Assembly: GCA_037039685.1 (NCBI GenBank)
Contig: JAWNGF010000010.1
Location: 1,054,001 to 1,118,000 of the forward strand
Origin: Ceratobasidium sp. AG-K
Taxonomy: Eukaryota; Basidiomycota; Agaricomycetes; Cantharellales; Ceratobasidiaceae
Length of the DNA: 64,000 nt
Direction of reading: 5' to 3'
The notes below the pieces were generated by a model. It searched no databases, was not told the DNA's origin, and saw only the letters and a program-made list of their open reading frames with translations. Positions within the stretch are counted from its first letter, which is position 1, and each line of letters begins with the position of its first letter. This document shows positions 25,580 through 38,214 of the stretch, piece by piece. A program made the translations under genes and the position numbers.

Positions 25580-26304
25580 ATGGACGCCGGGCCGATCAAG
25601 ATAGTCTTTGAGTTTGTACGGATCACCTTCTGGTCTGATCAACCACTAACTAAACGGCATGCTATTGCTCCTATAGAAAGTCGACCGCGATTTGACGAAG
25701 GAACTGTTGCGTGGATTGATACACGCTATATTGTTCCATAGGGCCTTTGGCTGTGTCAAACCAACCTCGCGGGACACCCTGGATGTAACATTGGTGCGTA
25801 CCCACAGTTGGCAGGCTGAGTAGAGTCACACTAACGGTTACTGCTTCAGCCTGCAATTGATGATGACGAGTTGACTAAGCAAGTTGAGCGCCAGGTGGAT
25901 CAGTTCCAGAGGCTACTAGACGACTCGCCAGGTATTGGTACGGCTGGCCGAAAGCGGGGACAGATGACTGTGGTCTTTTCGGAGCTACGACCCAAGAAAG
26001 CTTGGTTCTCGTCTGGCGAGGTACGTTTCAGAGCCATGCTCTTCGTCTTGTTCCTTATTTCGGTATTTCGTCTAGGAAGAGGTTGCGTGGGAAGAATGGA
26101 CTATCATAACGGAAGCACATTCGAAGCAAAGTGTCACTCGCGCCGCGACTAGCCAAGCCCTTGCTCAGGCACTCCACCGAATCATCGTTCATACAAGCTC
26201 GGCTCACGGACGTGAAGTTGTTCCGGCTATTAGGAGTGTTACGAACACTCTCAGCCCGTTCCCTTATTCGATCAAAGGCAAAGTTGGGAGCGCCGAAATA
26301 TAGA
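25580..26304 (+). CDS. atg101: Autophagy-related protein 101 (ATG101)
   Basis: HORMA-fold subunit of the ATG1/ULK1 autophagy-initiation complex, where it partners ATG13. Four exons give about 180 residues. The start at 25580 gives MDAGPIKIVFEF; then VDRDLTKELLRGLIHAILF and HRAFG match the N-terminal helix of the family (animal version ...VLHTVLLHRSTG). Exon 3 has DELTKQVERQVDQFQRLL, GQMTVVFSELRPKKAWFSSG, and exon 4 EVAWEEWTII, which align with the conserved KKKSRWPFSD...IPWEVWTV region. The exposed WF finger (Trp and Phe that recruit downstream factors) appears here as adjacent W-F. The C-terminus is SPFPYSIKGKVGSAEI. All three introns have consensus GT...AG and fit the frame. Organisms with ATG101 generally lack the ATG29-ATG31 module of budding yeast, in keeping with a basidiomycete. 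It converges with the carboxypeptidase gene. Confidence 0.9.
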
Positions 26305-26726
26305 TAATTCGGTTTGTATTGATAGTTGAGCTGTGCCTTCCATAAGGATGTATATCTAGAGATAGGATATCTAATGTTTATTTATCGAATATGTCACCAC
26401 ACAGCTCAGGAGTATTTGAAATCGGTTGTGGTGCATGCTGAATGCCGGGATGTGCCTATCCATATGGCGACAGGCGTTCGACGGGTGTCATTCGGATTCG
26501 GGATAAGTTCAAGTCAAATAGGCACAGATAAAAATCATTCTTCCATGATCCCATCTTTTCTTTTTTACTGTTCAGAAGTTAAAGAAGTGGATTTAGCGTG
26601 TCTCTTGTGTATGTGGGGCAGTGAGTGGGGCACTTGACCGGGCTCCCCGGCGTCCCGACAGAGGAAGATGGCAGATAACTCGGGAATTGACTCTCTATTT
26701 CATTGTAATGCCGTACACCCAAAGAT
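26305..26726. other. Convergent 3' flanks, no gene
   Basis: Space between the stop codons of ATG101 (plus) and the carboxypeptidase (minus). No gene seen. Confidence 0.5.
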
Positions 26727-28332
26727 TTACACCATGTTCGCTAACAAATACTTGATACCCTCATAGGCCTCGATTCCAGAGGGCCGAATCTCTGCAGGAG
26801 GCAGAACAAACCCGTTTCCAGACGACGCTCCACGCAACTCGGGTGTAAATGAGTACTTGATCCCGGACTGGCCGTATGCATAATCGACACTGCTTCCTGA
26901 CGCGGGGTAGATGGTCGTGCAGATTGGACCTGTTTTTAAGGTTTTGCCATATGGCGCCTTGAAGGCCGCTGCAAATCCTTGTTCAACCCTGGTATGTTCG
27001 GTCTTGTCGGCCGCATTCGCGGTACAGGAGTATCCATATGCTAGAATACGGGCATTAGGTTGGTGGGATCATGAGAGGAAGGGGCACTTACGACCCATAA
27101 AGTAGAGGCCATACGCATGGAAGTCCATGTAGAGTTTCGCGCCTGCTGCAGAATTGGCTCGTGCATTGAGGAAGGCTGAGAGACCCTTGAACTCGGGACT
27201 GTCACCAGCAGCAACGCCTAGTATGACTGAGTATTGGTAAATTATACTTTGATAAGTAGTGCTCACCTCGGTAATCCTCAGCGCAGGGGTTGGTTGACGA
27301 GCCGCCGGCAGTATCCCATTTGAATGCCCAGTTCCTACGGAGGTATACATAAGCCTGGGAAAGAGGGACTAGGAATGGACGAACCTATTGATGTCACGGC
27401 CATAGCACGAGCCAGATGGGGGAGGCTGGCGGTTCTTACGCCAGAGACGGTCGGTTGATTGGGTGTAAGCAAACCCTGGGACTGGCGTTAGAGTGTCCAT
27501 AATTAAACTGAGCGAAACTTACCATCGGGATTGACAATCGGGAAGATGTAAAAATCGTACTTGTCGACATAACTCTTGATGGTGGTCGAGGTGGTATAAT
27601 TGGAGAGCAAACTGTACGCAATTTGTTCCGTGACCTGAAAGGAATCAGTATGTTTAATATGAGCAGTCGTAGGCAGTCTCACCATAGTGCCAATCCATTC
27701 GCGAGCGTGAACGGTGCCATGGAAGATAATTGCTGGCTTGGTTCCCGAGCCAGAGCTTCCGAAGATGTTAATACCAGTGATAGTACGTCCTTCGTACGAG
27801 GTGCCACTCGTTACAACCTTGGCATTGTTTGGGAAGGTCGAAGCGAGGTCCTTCAAGAAGGTAAGATGATCGGCATAGGTGTGATAGCTGTTGAACCAAG
27901 CATCGTTGGCCAAGCCCGCTACGAGTCATTAGTGATGTTGCAGAGACTTGTTAGGCAAGATGACTAACCAAATGCCTCCCTGTATGGACTAATCATACCC
28001 TCGGACTCCTTGGCGATGCTGACACCGAGGTCATCGTGCATCGTAATCAGCTGTGAGTCCAGATCGGGGCTGATCTTCTTTAGTGCTTGATGAAAGCTGT
28101 CGACGCGGTCCTTGGAAACTTGGACATCGACATGGGAAAAGGGAATGTGAGCCGATGTCCAGGTAGGGATATTGAGCTCCTTGATCATGCTCGATATCTT
28201 CTCGAGTTGGCCCTGATTTCCCGTAGGTACACGGAACACCTTGGTTCCATCGTAGAGCCCGCGCTGAGCAGGAGCGGCAGTTGCGAAAGAAGTCAAGGCC
28301 GCAAGAACGCACACGGCAGCCTGCAAGAACAT
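26727..28332 (-). CDS. Zinc carboxypeptidase, M14A family
   Basis: Secreted metallocarboxypeptidase that removes C-terminal residues from peptides. The start at 28332 gives MFLQAAVCVLAALTSFATA, a signal peptide. A propeptide follows (YDGTKVFRVPTGNQGQLEKI ... DLDSQLITMHDDLGVSI), as in pro-carboxypeptidase A-type enzymes. The catalytic domain starts near WFNSYHTYADHLTFLK. Zinc ligands and active-site motifs are visible in order: FHGTVHAREW (HxxE zinc motif), FPIVNPDG, GRDINRNWAFKW (Arg and Asn of the substrate pocket), YMDFHAYG (third zinc ligand His) and YSFTPELRG (catalytic Glu). It ends KYLLANMV at 26727, about 415 residues, normal length. At least five introns. A TATAAAAG element lies about 55 bases upstream. 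Side-chain preference (A-type or B-type) was not resolved. Confidence 0.93.
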
Positions 28333-28385
28333 GGCGACGCAAGTGGGAAACGATTGTCGAGAATGGGTTTACTTTGTGTGCTATG

Positions 28386-28393
28386 CTTTTATA
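28386..28393 (-). promoter_or_regulatory. TATA-like box of carboxypeptidase gene
   Basis: Reads TATAAAAG on the minus strand, 54 bases upstream of the start codon at 28332. Confidence 0.55.
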
Positions 28394-28938
28394 TGTCTGC
28401 GCCTCGGAGAGCCATGCGGCAAGCCATATGGCAACATTGGCAGCTCCGCATTGACACTTGACGTGTCAGCAGTCAACCAGATAATGAGTGTGTCAAAGAA
28501 GCGCCGAGGGGCCCAGCAAGGCTACCACTAAAAAGGAAAGAGGATCGTTCTCGATGAAAAGAAGGTTGAATGTCGTATGGAGATTAAGGCCGAGCATATG
28601 GACTAGCCTCGAGAAGCTGCGTAGCAGTTGCCAAGCATCGGATTTACTAGCCGAGGCTATATGGCCTTGTAAATAGTAGCCCAGATGATCTCGAGAATGA
28701 GGCGATCACGAGTAACACGAACTCTGTCATACATTGCTCCACTTTACAGGCAGCTGGTGTGATGGTTCGGTTCGATTGTTTGACCGTGGGAAGCGATCAC
28801 GAGGATTGAGTCAACCCAAGATTTCTAATAAAGGCTGTGTGGCAATGGGCGCCTATATCAATTGCTCATGAACTCAATGGCCAACAGCTCGATTGTGGCG
28901 TTCTGGACATTCCCTCCTCGAGGTCGGTCCAACCTCAG
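28394..28938. other. Divergent promoter region, no gene
   Basis: Upstream flanks of the carboxypeptidase (minus) and the BCS1-like gene (plus). A plus-strand frame runs through 28837-28938 into the BCS1-like gene, so an earlier start is not excluded. Confidence 0.45.
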
Positions 28939-30753
28939 ATGCCCGACCCCATAGCGACCTCGCTCGGAATTCGAGCGGGAAGATTCCCCCTAATACATCA
29001 ACCGCTGCATCAATTATCTCCTTACTTTGTTGACGGATTTCGGGCTGTTTTCGTCGGAGCTGTTTTTGACATTACGCGACGGTTTTGTGACGCGGTGTGG
29101 TCTTGGATTATTCGCAGTAAGTTAAAGACCGTAGGCGACTCTGACATGCGTGATCTGACGTGTTGGATTACGCAGCATTTTCGACAACTGCTACCTTCGA
29201 ATCCGGCAATGAGGCTTTTGATTGGATCAGTGATTGGCTTGAACGTACGTGCTTAGCTGTACGATTCCGGGATTCGCTGATGTGATATGCCATATTAGAA
29301 CAACCTCATTACTCCACATCCAAAGATTTTGATGTGGTAGCAAAGCCCCGTTCGGTCGTTAACAACTTCATATCCAGCCGCTTTCCCCCGATGCCCACTC
29401 TGAATAAGCGACTCCCTCAACAATCCGAATCAATAGTCTCATACCTACCAGCTCATGGTACGTTATTTCCAACTATTGAACGCGTCTCGCTCACTCTGTC
29501 GCAGATACCCGTCATTGGATGTTTTACGGCTCTCGTTTACTCCGAGTCTCAAGGTCCAGAATGCCGCTCGATCAAATGTCTGTCGAGCGAATCAAACTAA
29601 CGTAAGGCTGACCAAATTTTGGCCACTCAGACACTGACAAAGTCCCAGTCTATTCGGATTCTCTCGAACTGCTCTCCAGACTCTCATCGAACAGGCCGCG
29701 GTTGAGTATCGAGCTCGGGATCTCGTTGGAATTACCATTTGGATTGCGGATCAGTAGGGTTTTATCCACTTTCTCCAAGAGCTTGTACTCATATGAATTT
29801 AGATACGGCAACTGGCGACGATTGACATCTCGCCCTCATCGCGACTTTCACAGTGTAGTGCTCGACCCCGAAACCAAGAAGTTGTTGTTGGAGGACGCAA
29901 AGGAATTTCTGGCTAGCGAAAGGTGGTATGCGGATAGAGGCATTCCATACCGTCGCGGATACTTATTATATGGTGAGAAAGGAAGCAAACCTCTTGTTAC
30001 AGTATGATGCCAACAAATTATAGGCACGCCCGGCTCTGGAAAAACAAGCTCTATCCATGCAGTGGCAAGCGAACTTCGGTTGGACATTTACATAATACCA
30101 TTGGCAATCAAAGGGTAAGAGTTCAGTTATATGCATGGGTGATCCTCCAACCTAACCGCCTTGTAGAATCGACGACGGCGTGCTATCCGACTTGATTTCG
30201 ACACTACCAGACCGTTGCATCCTACTCTACGAAGATATTGACGCTGCATTCATCCAACGCTCTGCTGCCACCTCGGTAGACGCTCGGGGTGACTCGGTCG
30301 AAAAATCTGGCATTTCGCTCTCTGGAATTCTCAATACAATGGATGGTGTCCAGGCCCCAGAAGGCCGACTATTGTTCGCAACTACGAACCATCCTGAACG
30401 TCTCGATCCCGCGCTTTCGCGACCTGTATGCGCACTTTACTCTGCCATTTGATCCATACTGACATGCGTCCTCCGCATTCTAGGGTCGAATGGATGTAAA
30501 GATCGAGTACACTCATGCGACACGATGGCAAGCCGAGCAACTCTTCAAGCTCTTCTATCCTCCCGATTCGGCGAGCGAAAAGGACGCAAAGCAATTGGAG
30601 AGTTTCATAGAGACATTTGGCGCTGCGATACCACCCTCGAAATTTTCTGTCGCGCAGCTGCAGGGGTATCTGATGCGGTACAAAGGCAAGCCTGGTGATG
30701 CGGCAAATGAAGTGGCAGCATGGGTTGGGACAGAGCTTGCCAAGCCTGAGTAG
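28939..30753 (+). CDS. BCS1-like AAA ATPase
   Basis: AAA-family ATPase related to mitochondrial BCS1, which helps insert the Rieske protein into respiratory complex III; fungi have many BCS1-like paralogues of unknown role. I place the start at 28939 (MPDPIATSLGIRAG). A hydrophobic segment follows (FVDGFRAVFVGAVFDITRRF), a likely membrane anchor. The BCS1_N-type region gives FDVVAKPRSVVNNFISSRFP, HDTRHWMFYGSRLLRVSRSR and EYRARDLVGITIWIADQYG. The AAA domain has WYADRGIPYRRGYLLYG, Walker A GTPGSGKTS, Walker B ILLYEDIDAAF, the sensor stretch LLFATTNHPERLDPAL and GRMDVKIEY. The C-terminal helical part is QLFKLFYPPDSASEKDA ... QLQGYLMRYKG, ending LAKPE at 30753. About seven introns; some small ones were chosen to keep the frame. 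The family is sure, the exact role is not. Confidence 0.88.
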
Positions 30754-31539
30754 TGCTAAGTAGATTTACCTACCTTTTCATCTCTGTACTAGCCGTCAGC
30801 GATCCCGCAATCAATGTTAGCCCGCCCAAGTAACCCTTTTGCCTTCAATCGAGGGTCCAACAATCCACTAATGAGTCGTTCGTACATGCGAAGATGCTTC
30901 GAAAGCTTTATAGGGGTCAACAGGTCCCAAGGATTTAACGTGGAAGATCTACGGGCTCCAGAAAAGTCCAATGTTACGTAGGTCCCAATATTAATGGAAG
31001 CTGCAGAAGTCTTCAATGGGGAATGAGGTGTTACTCACTGAATTAACTATCCACGGTGGAGAGGGCAAGGCTGTCCTATAGCAGATGGAGGATGGGAGAG
31101 GGAGGAGGAGGACCCTGAGGACCCCCTACTCCAGCGGACTTCGTAATTCTGCGCAGTGTGGTTCAAACCTGAGTAAAGTACGTATTTATGCAAAGAAAAA
31201 ACCACGAGGTAAGTACACGAAGCAGAAGAATCCAGGATACAAATAACCGGGACTGTACAGCACTCAAGCCGCATATCGGTATCAATCAATGCAAAATGGG
31301 CAACGAGGCCCGGGGAGTGGTGCATATGTTCCGACTGTTACTCGTAGAACCTTCACTATTGATACGCGGCTAGATGAACATTTAGCAATCATGGAAGTAT
31401 GGAAAATCACGATGGGTCTGGAGCGACGCGTTTTTGATTCCAGTCGACTAGGTACAAGACGTACAGAAAGAATCATTGGGCTATGAAATGCAAGTAGAGG
31501 AGAAATGGAGCGAAGCTGCAGCGGTTTTGGCTCTTAGTA
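30754..31539. other. Convergent 3' flanks, no gene
   Basis: Between the BCS1-like gene (plus) and the NLR2 stop (minus). A purine-rich stretch lies near 31085-31115. No frame with a recognisable domain. Confidence 0.45.
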
Positions 31540-34500
31540 TCAGGTAAAGCATTGGTGCCAGTGTGAGCCTATGAGCAGGCTGCGATAGTCAAGCCTAATT
31601 GCGCCAAGTGGACCGACGACGAGTGTGTTATAGATGTACGGTAGCAAGGATCGAATTTCCAACGGAACCCAGAAGAGATATTGCCCGTGCTCGTTGACAA
31701 CCCAACCCGACTCTGAAATATCCCAGTCACCACAGAGAGCAAGCTCTTCAGAATTCAGTCCTTGTGTATATACGACACGGATAGTAAGATCTTGAGAGGA
31801 GGAAGCAACGAGGGTGTCGTCTGGCGAGGGTGATACAGAGGTAATGAAGTTAGCATGCCCTTTGAATGGACCGGCAGTAATCATGCCACTATGAGCGTCC
31901 CATACTATAATATTTTGATCATCAGATCCGGATATAATACGGCTCCCCTCCGAGGTATATTTCAGCGAGTATACAGGGCCTTCATGCCCAAGAAGGGGTC
32001 CCAGAACGAGACTGTGGCTGGATACGTCCCAGACGCAGATGGTGCAATCTTCTGACCCCGAAGCGACGTAGTCACCGCTGGGTGAGAATGCGACAGAGTT
32101 TAATGGATCTGCATGATTCGCATTTAGGCAACCAAGGGATAGAGCCTCGTGTGCACTCCACAAGCGGATAGTACCGTCGGCGGAGCATGAAGCAATCATA
32201 TTACCATCAGGCGAGAATACTGCTGATGTAACAGAGCCGGTATGCCCGAGCAAGATGGCGGCACTAGTTTCATTGTGTTGAGTACCCCATGAACGTACAG
32301 ATCTATCTTCAGAGGCAGAGACAATACGTGATCCGTCTGGCGAGAATGAAACTGAGAGCACCGGGCCAGTGTGACCTATGAAATGCCATGAAGAGGGGGC
32401 ATCGGGTTTAGCACTCCATAAAACGATAGTGCGGTCCTCAGAACCAGACGCAATATACAAGCCGTCGGGCGAAAACGCTACTGAGTTTACGGCAGCTGTA
32501 TGTTCTCGGAGTGGGCCAAGAGTCAAGGAGCCGTTTTGGGCATCCCACACGCGTATAGTCTGGTCATCTGATCCCGATGCGATACTTGTGCCGGCTGGTG
32601 AAAATGCTACAGAGTTTATACAGTCTGTGTGGCCTTCAAATGGCGCGGTAATAGATAGCCCGCCTTTTACACTCCACATGGCAATTGTGCAGTCGCGTGA
32701 GCCAGAGAAAATCAGCGTTTTATCGGTCGAAAATGCTACAGAGTGAACCGCGCTACTATGTCTCTCGAACGGACCAGCTGTTAACTCCCCAGTGTGTATG
32801 TCCCAGATATATATAGTTCCGTGAGCAGACCCAGTCACAATTAGGCTGCCATCTGGAGAAAACGCAAGGGATGTGATTGAAATGGAGTCGCACTGAAGTA
32901 TATTAGCTAAAGTTCCGTTGCGTGTATCCCACAAGCGGAGGGAGAGGTCGGCAGAGCTAGACATGATGTAATTCCCGTCAGGAGAAACTGCCACTTGATT
33001 CACGAAGCCAACGTGCCCGCTGAGAGGCTCTGTCATAAGTGTGCCGTTTCGCGAATTCCAGATGCGAATGGTAAAATCACTGGAGCCCGACACTATGCAC
33101 GCGCCGTCTGGAGATAAGTCTACCGACGTAACAAACCCGGTATGACCTCTAAGCGGATGATACGCTTCCGACTCGGTCTGTATATCCCAAACACGGATAG
33201 TGCAATCCCTTGAACCTGAAATCACGAAAGCGCCGTCCGGAGAAAATGCAACAGCTGTAACCCAATCCGAGTGACCAATGAAAGGACCGGAAGACAGGCT
33301 ACCGTCTTGGGTGTTCCATATGCAGATAGTCTTGTCGGCGGAGCCTGAGACAAACTGAGCACCTTCTGGCGAAAACTTAACAGAATTTACCATGTCCGAA
33401 TGCCCGTTGAATGGTTCGACGAGATATTCGCCAGTGAGCGACTTTATTACGCCTACTCTACCGAGGTCGCTGCCAAACGCAATGAGGTTACCATCGGGCG
33501 ATAATGACATGCAAAAAACCATTGCTCCAGTATGCCATGTGGCTAGGGGTGCCAGTTGCCTTTGTTCCAATGCTGTTCCACTCGCGCGAAGCAAGCCGCT
33601 CGTACGACTCCAGTAATTAGCGTATACTGAGCTAGATTTGGGGCAGAGCGGCAAGGAAGAGATGTAAATGTGTGGGGTGCTAAGTGAGGCGGGGCTAGCG
33701 CTGAATGCTGTTGCAAAGCTCTGCGCGTCTTCGATTAGTTCGATAAGCCTATCTGTTGCCTGATGAACCTATTTCCTATCTCAGTTTCGTAAACTTGGGA
33801 TCCTCGGTTCTGTACTCACGGCTAACCAAGATCGTGCACGTTGTAATGCCGAGAGACCAGTGGCCATTGAACCCGTCAGATTCAGAACCTCCATCCAAAA
33901 TAACAGTTGGTTGGATAGGAAAAAATCAAGCATATTACACAGTTCCTTTGTCAAGGTAGTAATTGACAAATGCTCTCCCCAATATCTACAAACGTAGGAG
34001 AGTTCCTTGGGTATTTGGCGTTGGATGCACCCTTCCAAGTCGTTGATATCCTTGTCTAGTACAAACGAGGACTCGAGATGGCAGATGTTGAAGCGTAACT
34101 CGTTTTGCATTAATTTAAAGCAGTTATTGGACACGAAATGTTCATGGGTCTCGCGCTCGCAGTGGTATTTGCCAGACCGCTCCAGGTTGAAAATAAAATC
34201 GGGGAATGATGCATGGAGGGTTGAAACGAGACCACTGTGCTCAGATATATACAACACTGATCGAAGTGACTTCAATACAGTTAGAGCTTCCTGATCGCCT
34301 ACATCCGCCAACCGTGCAAGTGTCTGAGGTGTGACGGGCTCACGAGCCGAAATAGCGCCCCATAGCACGAGCCGCACACAGTTTGACTCCGAAACCTCAA
34401 GGACTTCCTCGTCAAGAGCCGCATCAAGTATAGCCAAGTACAATGCATCTAGCTCGGCATACTGTTTGATGGACTTGGACTTGGTGGTGAGTACGGTATT

Positions 34501-36339
34501 TAGACGCGCCTGCGAATTGATAGACTTTGTTCCAGATTTGATGTAACGGACAGCTGTAGCGGCATAGATAAAGAGGTTGCCTGCTTGCCGGGCAAGTTGC
34601 TTAATCTGCTTATGGGATGGCTCCATGAAAGACAGCTCCTCTGCAAGATATAACTCGATGTCCGCCTGGACCAGCGACCGCTCAATCTCGTGTAGGTGAA
34701 GAACGGACCGAGCACTAGCTTTGCTGTGTAGGATACCATCGTATATCTCAGGTTCCGGTCGGCTCGTGATGAAAATCTTCAAGGGTAGTCCGCTTGCGTT
34801 CTTTAAAATAGATTTCAGTAATGCCCGTACTCCATTGGTGTCATTGCATTCATCCAACGCGTCGATCACCACTACAATATTCCTTGGGAGAGAGCTACGG
34901 ACCTCAAGTAACGGCTCTTGTAACAGTCGCTGAAACTGCAGTGAGATCTCCCGAGTTCCAATGTCAGGGTCATTCTCTAGTGTTCGGAAAAGCGCGGATT
35001 GAAACGGACGCGAATAGCGAGCCATTTGGTATGCGATGGTAGGTATAATCCTCTTGGAGGCACGGCATTCTGGCGAAGTTTGGGTGCAGAAGAAGCTCGC
35101 ACCAAGTAGCTTGCGTCCCGCAAGTGCTTCTGATAAGGTGCATGCGATGGTCGTTTTTCCAGTACCGGCCATCCCATTCATCCAGTATATTTTCGCGGCA
35201 TCAGGGTCGTATAACCACTCGTGAAGCCCAGACAAAACCGCTGTACGAGTATTTTCGGTGCATGTCCGCCGGTATATTTCTGTTGATAGAGTTGAATTAT
35301 AACTTGCAAGCTTTGCAGGGATCAATCCCTCAAGTCGGGTGTTCTGGATAGTATGAGGGGTTAATTCCCAGAGATATCGGAATAGCGGTGCGTACCACCA
35401 GCTGATTGTAGGCAACACCCCAGGTGCTTAGGCTGATGTTAGTCTAGAAAACCTTAGACAGCGGTATATTCATGAATCGACACCAAGCGCATACCTGAAG
35501 TTGACGGAACAATACTTCAAATCGATGGTAAATATGCGCAATATCATCTTCACTGTTGTTCATTTCGAGGATGCGTACGGGCACTCGCTCCTGTAGTTTG
35601 GTCCTGATTGACGCAACCTCCTCCTGGATTTCTCTGTGGAACCGATCAGCTAGGAACCGTCAATTATTCCCATACTAGGCTCACGATACAATGTTGGCCA
35701 TGCAATCTGACATACTTGTCAACTCCAGCTCTGGTCGATGAGTTTGGATGATTCTGGCTAGACTATCCAATTCTAGCGCCAGGTTATCATAGTGTCGACG
35801 ATGTCCCTCCATTGTCTGGGCCCACAAAATAAATTTATAAGCGGCTCGTCAAACGCACAATTTGCGAATGTACATACCGGTATCAACTTGAAACACGAGA
35901 TTATAGCGTCAACAGCCGATTGGAGTGGTGCGAATACCCCTGCTGCCGTGTGCAAGACTTTGAGTGCTGATTCCAGTCCTAGTTGAGGGTGTTCCTTATG
36001 ACCTTCCCCCTTGACTCTGTGAGATTGGACAGAAGTTGGAGTCTCCGAAAGCAGGTGAAAAGCGGTTGACGGCTGAATAGAATCACTTTGAGTGGGATTT
36101 GAAGCACTAGTGGAGGGCCGAAGCTCATGGTTGGAATTCAAATTTAAATCATACGTTGCAGAGTATCTCTGGAGAGGCTGGTCAGCAGGACTGCTAGGTC
36201 GACCAGACAACTGTTGAGGTATAGCGCCAGAATCTGACCCCAACTGGGAGGAAAGCACCTGCTTCTTCTTGCGAAAGAATCGCTTTGCGGAGTCTCTGAT
36301 CCCCTTCCCCGACTTGGAGGGAATTTGGCTAGAAGCCAT
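31540..36339 (-). CDS. NACHT-WD40 NLR-like protein, apparently complete (NLR2)
   Basis: STAND-type NTPase of the fungal NLR class (as in HET-E/HNWD incompatibility proteins), thought to switch on defence or cell death when the repeat domain senses a ligand. The start at 36339 gives a basic leader (SGKGIRDSAKRFFRKKKQVL), a Ser/Pro-rich linker and helical exons (LGLESALKVLHTAAGVFAPL). The NACHT exon (about 35367-33781) has YWMNGMAGTGKTTIACTL (Walker A), IVVVIDALDECND (Walker B) and FITSRPEPEI, then a winged-helix-like tail (HASFPDFIFNLERS). The last exon (33654-31540) holds 14 WD40 repeats, enough for two seven-bladed propellers, each different from the others. It ends with a conserved tail (GWVVNEHGQYLFWVPLEIR ... 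GSHWHQCFT). No break is seen in the large exons; borders of the small 5' exons are approximate. Paralogous to NLR1 and NLR3 here. Confidence 0.9.
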
Positions 36340-36650
36340 ACTGAGCGCAAGACAAGAGTATGGTCTTTGTCAAGACATTCACAGACAGATCGATGGTCAT
36401 TTGTTATGGCGTATACCTGTGACGTATGATGCTTGGTCAGCGGTCTTTGTCACCCGGCCTGTACTCAGAGCTCTACTGTAAAGATCGAGCTGCCGTAGAG
36501 CCGCATCGGACTTCCGCCAGGAGAGACATTACGACTTGAACCAGTGCGCCTTTGCTAGATTATTTAATGTGGATGTACGTAGCATACACCTTCGTTATAT
36601 ATCTGCGGTATTCCCTAGAAGCTCCGAATCACGATAGGTATTCTATTGGG
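36340..36650. other. Upstream flank of NLR2, no gene
   Basis: 311 bases between the NLR2 start and the stop of the truncated P450. No gene seen. Confidence 0.5.
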
Positions 36651-37360
36651 TTATTTTGTATCCACAACAGTAATTTGCGTTGGCATTCCAGAGATTTTGT
36701 TGGGTATCCCATCGGGTTCGTGGAAATATGGCTTGAGAATGATATCATGCTTCCAAGCTATGTCATCTGCAACTTCAAACTTTCATAGACGAGATAAAAC
36801 TTGAAAGAACGACCGCCTTTGCCATGAAGTTTGATACGTGTATACCCAGCGCGCTTGCATAAATGCACGCCACCATAAATTCAAACATGGTCAGCTCATC
36901 ATGCCCCTTGATCAACACCTCATACAGAGCTGGAGAATCAGAAATCCGTAACTGGCCACTCTAACCTTGGAATTATCAGCGACTACAGACGAGCTCGGCC
37001 ATGTCTACTTACCCGTAACGGTCCTTCTATCCGAAACACTGACCCGTATGTATTTAACAGTTCATCATGTAGTTGAAGTCCAGTTTTGGGATTGAATGTC
37101 TCAAACGCCTATCCTATGTGATGACACTCAGCTATCTTCCGTTGCTGAGTTAATTATACTGTGCACCAAAAACGAACGATTGTGCAGGTGACCCGTCGAG
37201 CATTCGAAACGCCGAGCCGCATTGACGATTCGATTCGGTAGACGACTCGTGCTTCAGTTGCGAATGCTAAATTGAGACATATGTACAGCGAGTGATCCTT
37301 GACTAGAGTAAGATACTCTAGGACCGAGTCGAGTTGCTCCGCCCTAACTAAAGAAGTCAT
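36651..37360 (-). pseudogene. Cytochrome P450 copy 0, internally deleted
   Basis: Reads as both ends of a P450 with the middle missing. The N-terminal membrane-anchor exon (MTSLVRAEQLDSVLEYLTLV, LYICLNLAF) begins at 37360. It loses frame before the expected FRMLDG, which is readable only in another frame. Next come the second exon (FETFNPKTGLQLHDELLNTY) and the third (GQLRISDSPALYEVLIKG). The sequence then passes straight into the last exon of the family (KVEVADDIAWKHDIILKPY, GMPTQITVV, stop at 36651). The I helix, ExxR, PERF-like and heme-cysteine regions seen in the neighbouring copies are absent. It cannot encode an active P450. Confidence 0.7.
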
Positions 37361-38214
37361 TATAGACAGTGAGAGTCAGCCAAAACTGAATAGCAGGCTG
37401 CCGTGTACTTGTACCCACATACGGGCCCAGGGGGATTTCGTGACTGAGAACCGGAGGAGAAAGGGGTGCAATCGGTGGAGTTCCTTATTGTACCGAAACG
37501 TATCGGGGTATGCCGCGCGCCTCGCTTGCCCGGAAAGGTATAACAGCCGCTACTGATAGGATAAACCCTGAGCTCGCCATTAGCTATTTGACGGCGAGGC
37601 TCTACCCCAGCCAGGCAATGCATAGAGGGAACGGAGGCAGCGCAATGCGTTTGATCTTTGTACGTTTTAGAGAGCCAGGAGTCAAAACTCCTATCCAAGC
37701 CCACGTGATCAGGGGTCCGCCGCATACATCCACAAATCACAATTGACACTCAATCAAGCCCCACTAGAGGTATTGCTAAACGGTGGGTTAAGGTATAATG
37801 AAGCGTATCGATGTGATAATTCTGAGGCAGATGTAGTTGCGCTATATACGCATGACATTCCCACAAATATTATGTACATATCTACGTTAAGTTCGTGGCG
37901 GGTTCTATTGAGAATCGAATGGAATAGAATCGAATGTACACGTACTACTTACTGAATATGTACGATTGACTGGCTGTATGCTGACTGATTATTCTCGCGC
38001 TGACTGAGAGTACACGTATTCGTGTTACTAATTGTTCTTTCACTCTTGTTCTATGTTCTACGTCCACATGTATATAAAGTCGACTGCGTATTCGCTATAT
38101 ACATCATCCTTGTAGTCCTACTTCCACTGCGCGGCCTAGCTAAGAAGCTCATTGAGTGCGAGACGTTCTCGGTAATATCTCAATAGGTTCTAACTAGGTA
38201 GATAGCACACCGGG
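37361..38214. other. Upstream flank of P450 copy 0, duplicated sequence
   Basis: The first few hundred bases upstream of copy 0 resemble the flank upstream of copy A (around 40920-41080), including a shared GTGTACTTGTACCC and a later CCTGGAAAGGTAT-like string. No gene seen. Confidence 0.45.

Noticed and set aside
31855..33616. Plus-strand frames opposite NLR2 WD40 repeats
   Set aside because: Antisense shadows of the repeat-rich minus-strand exon, with no domain of their own.
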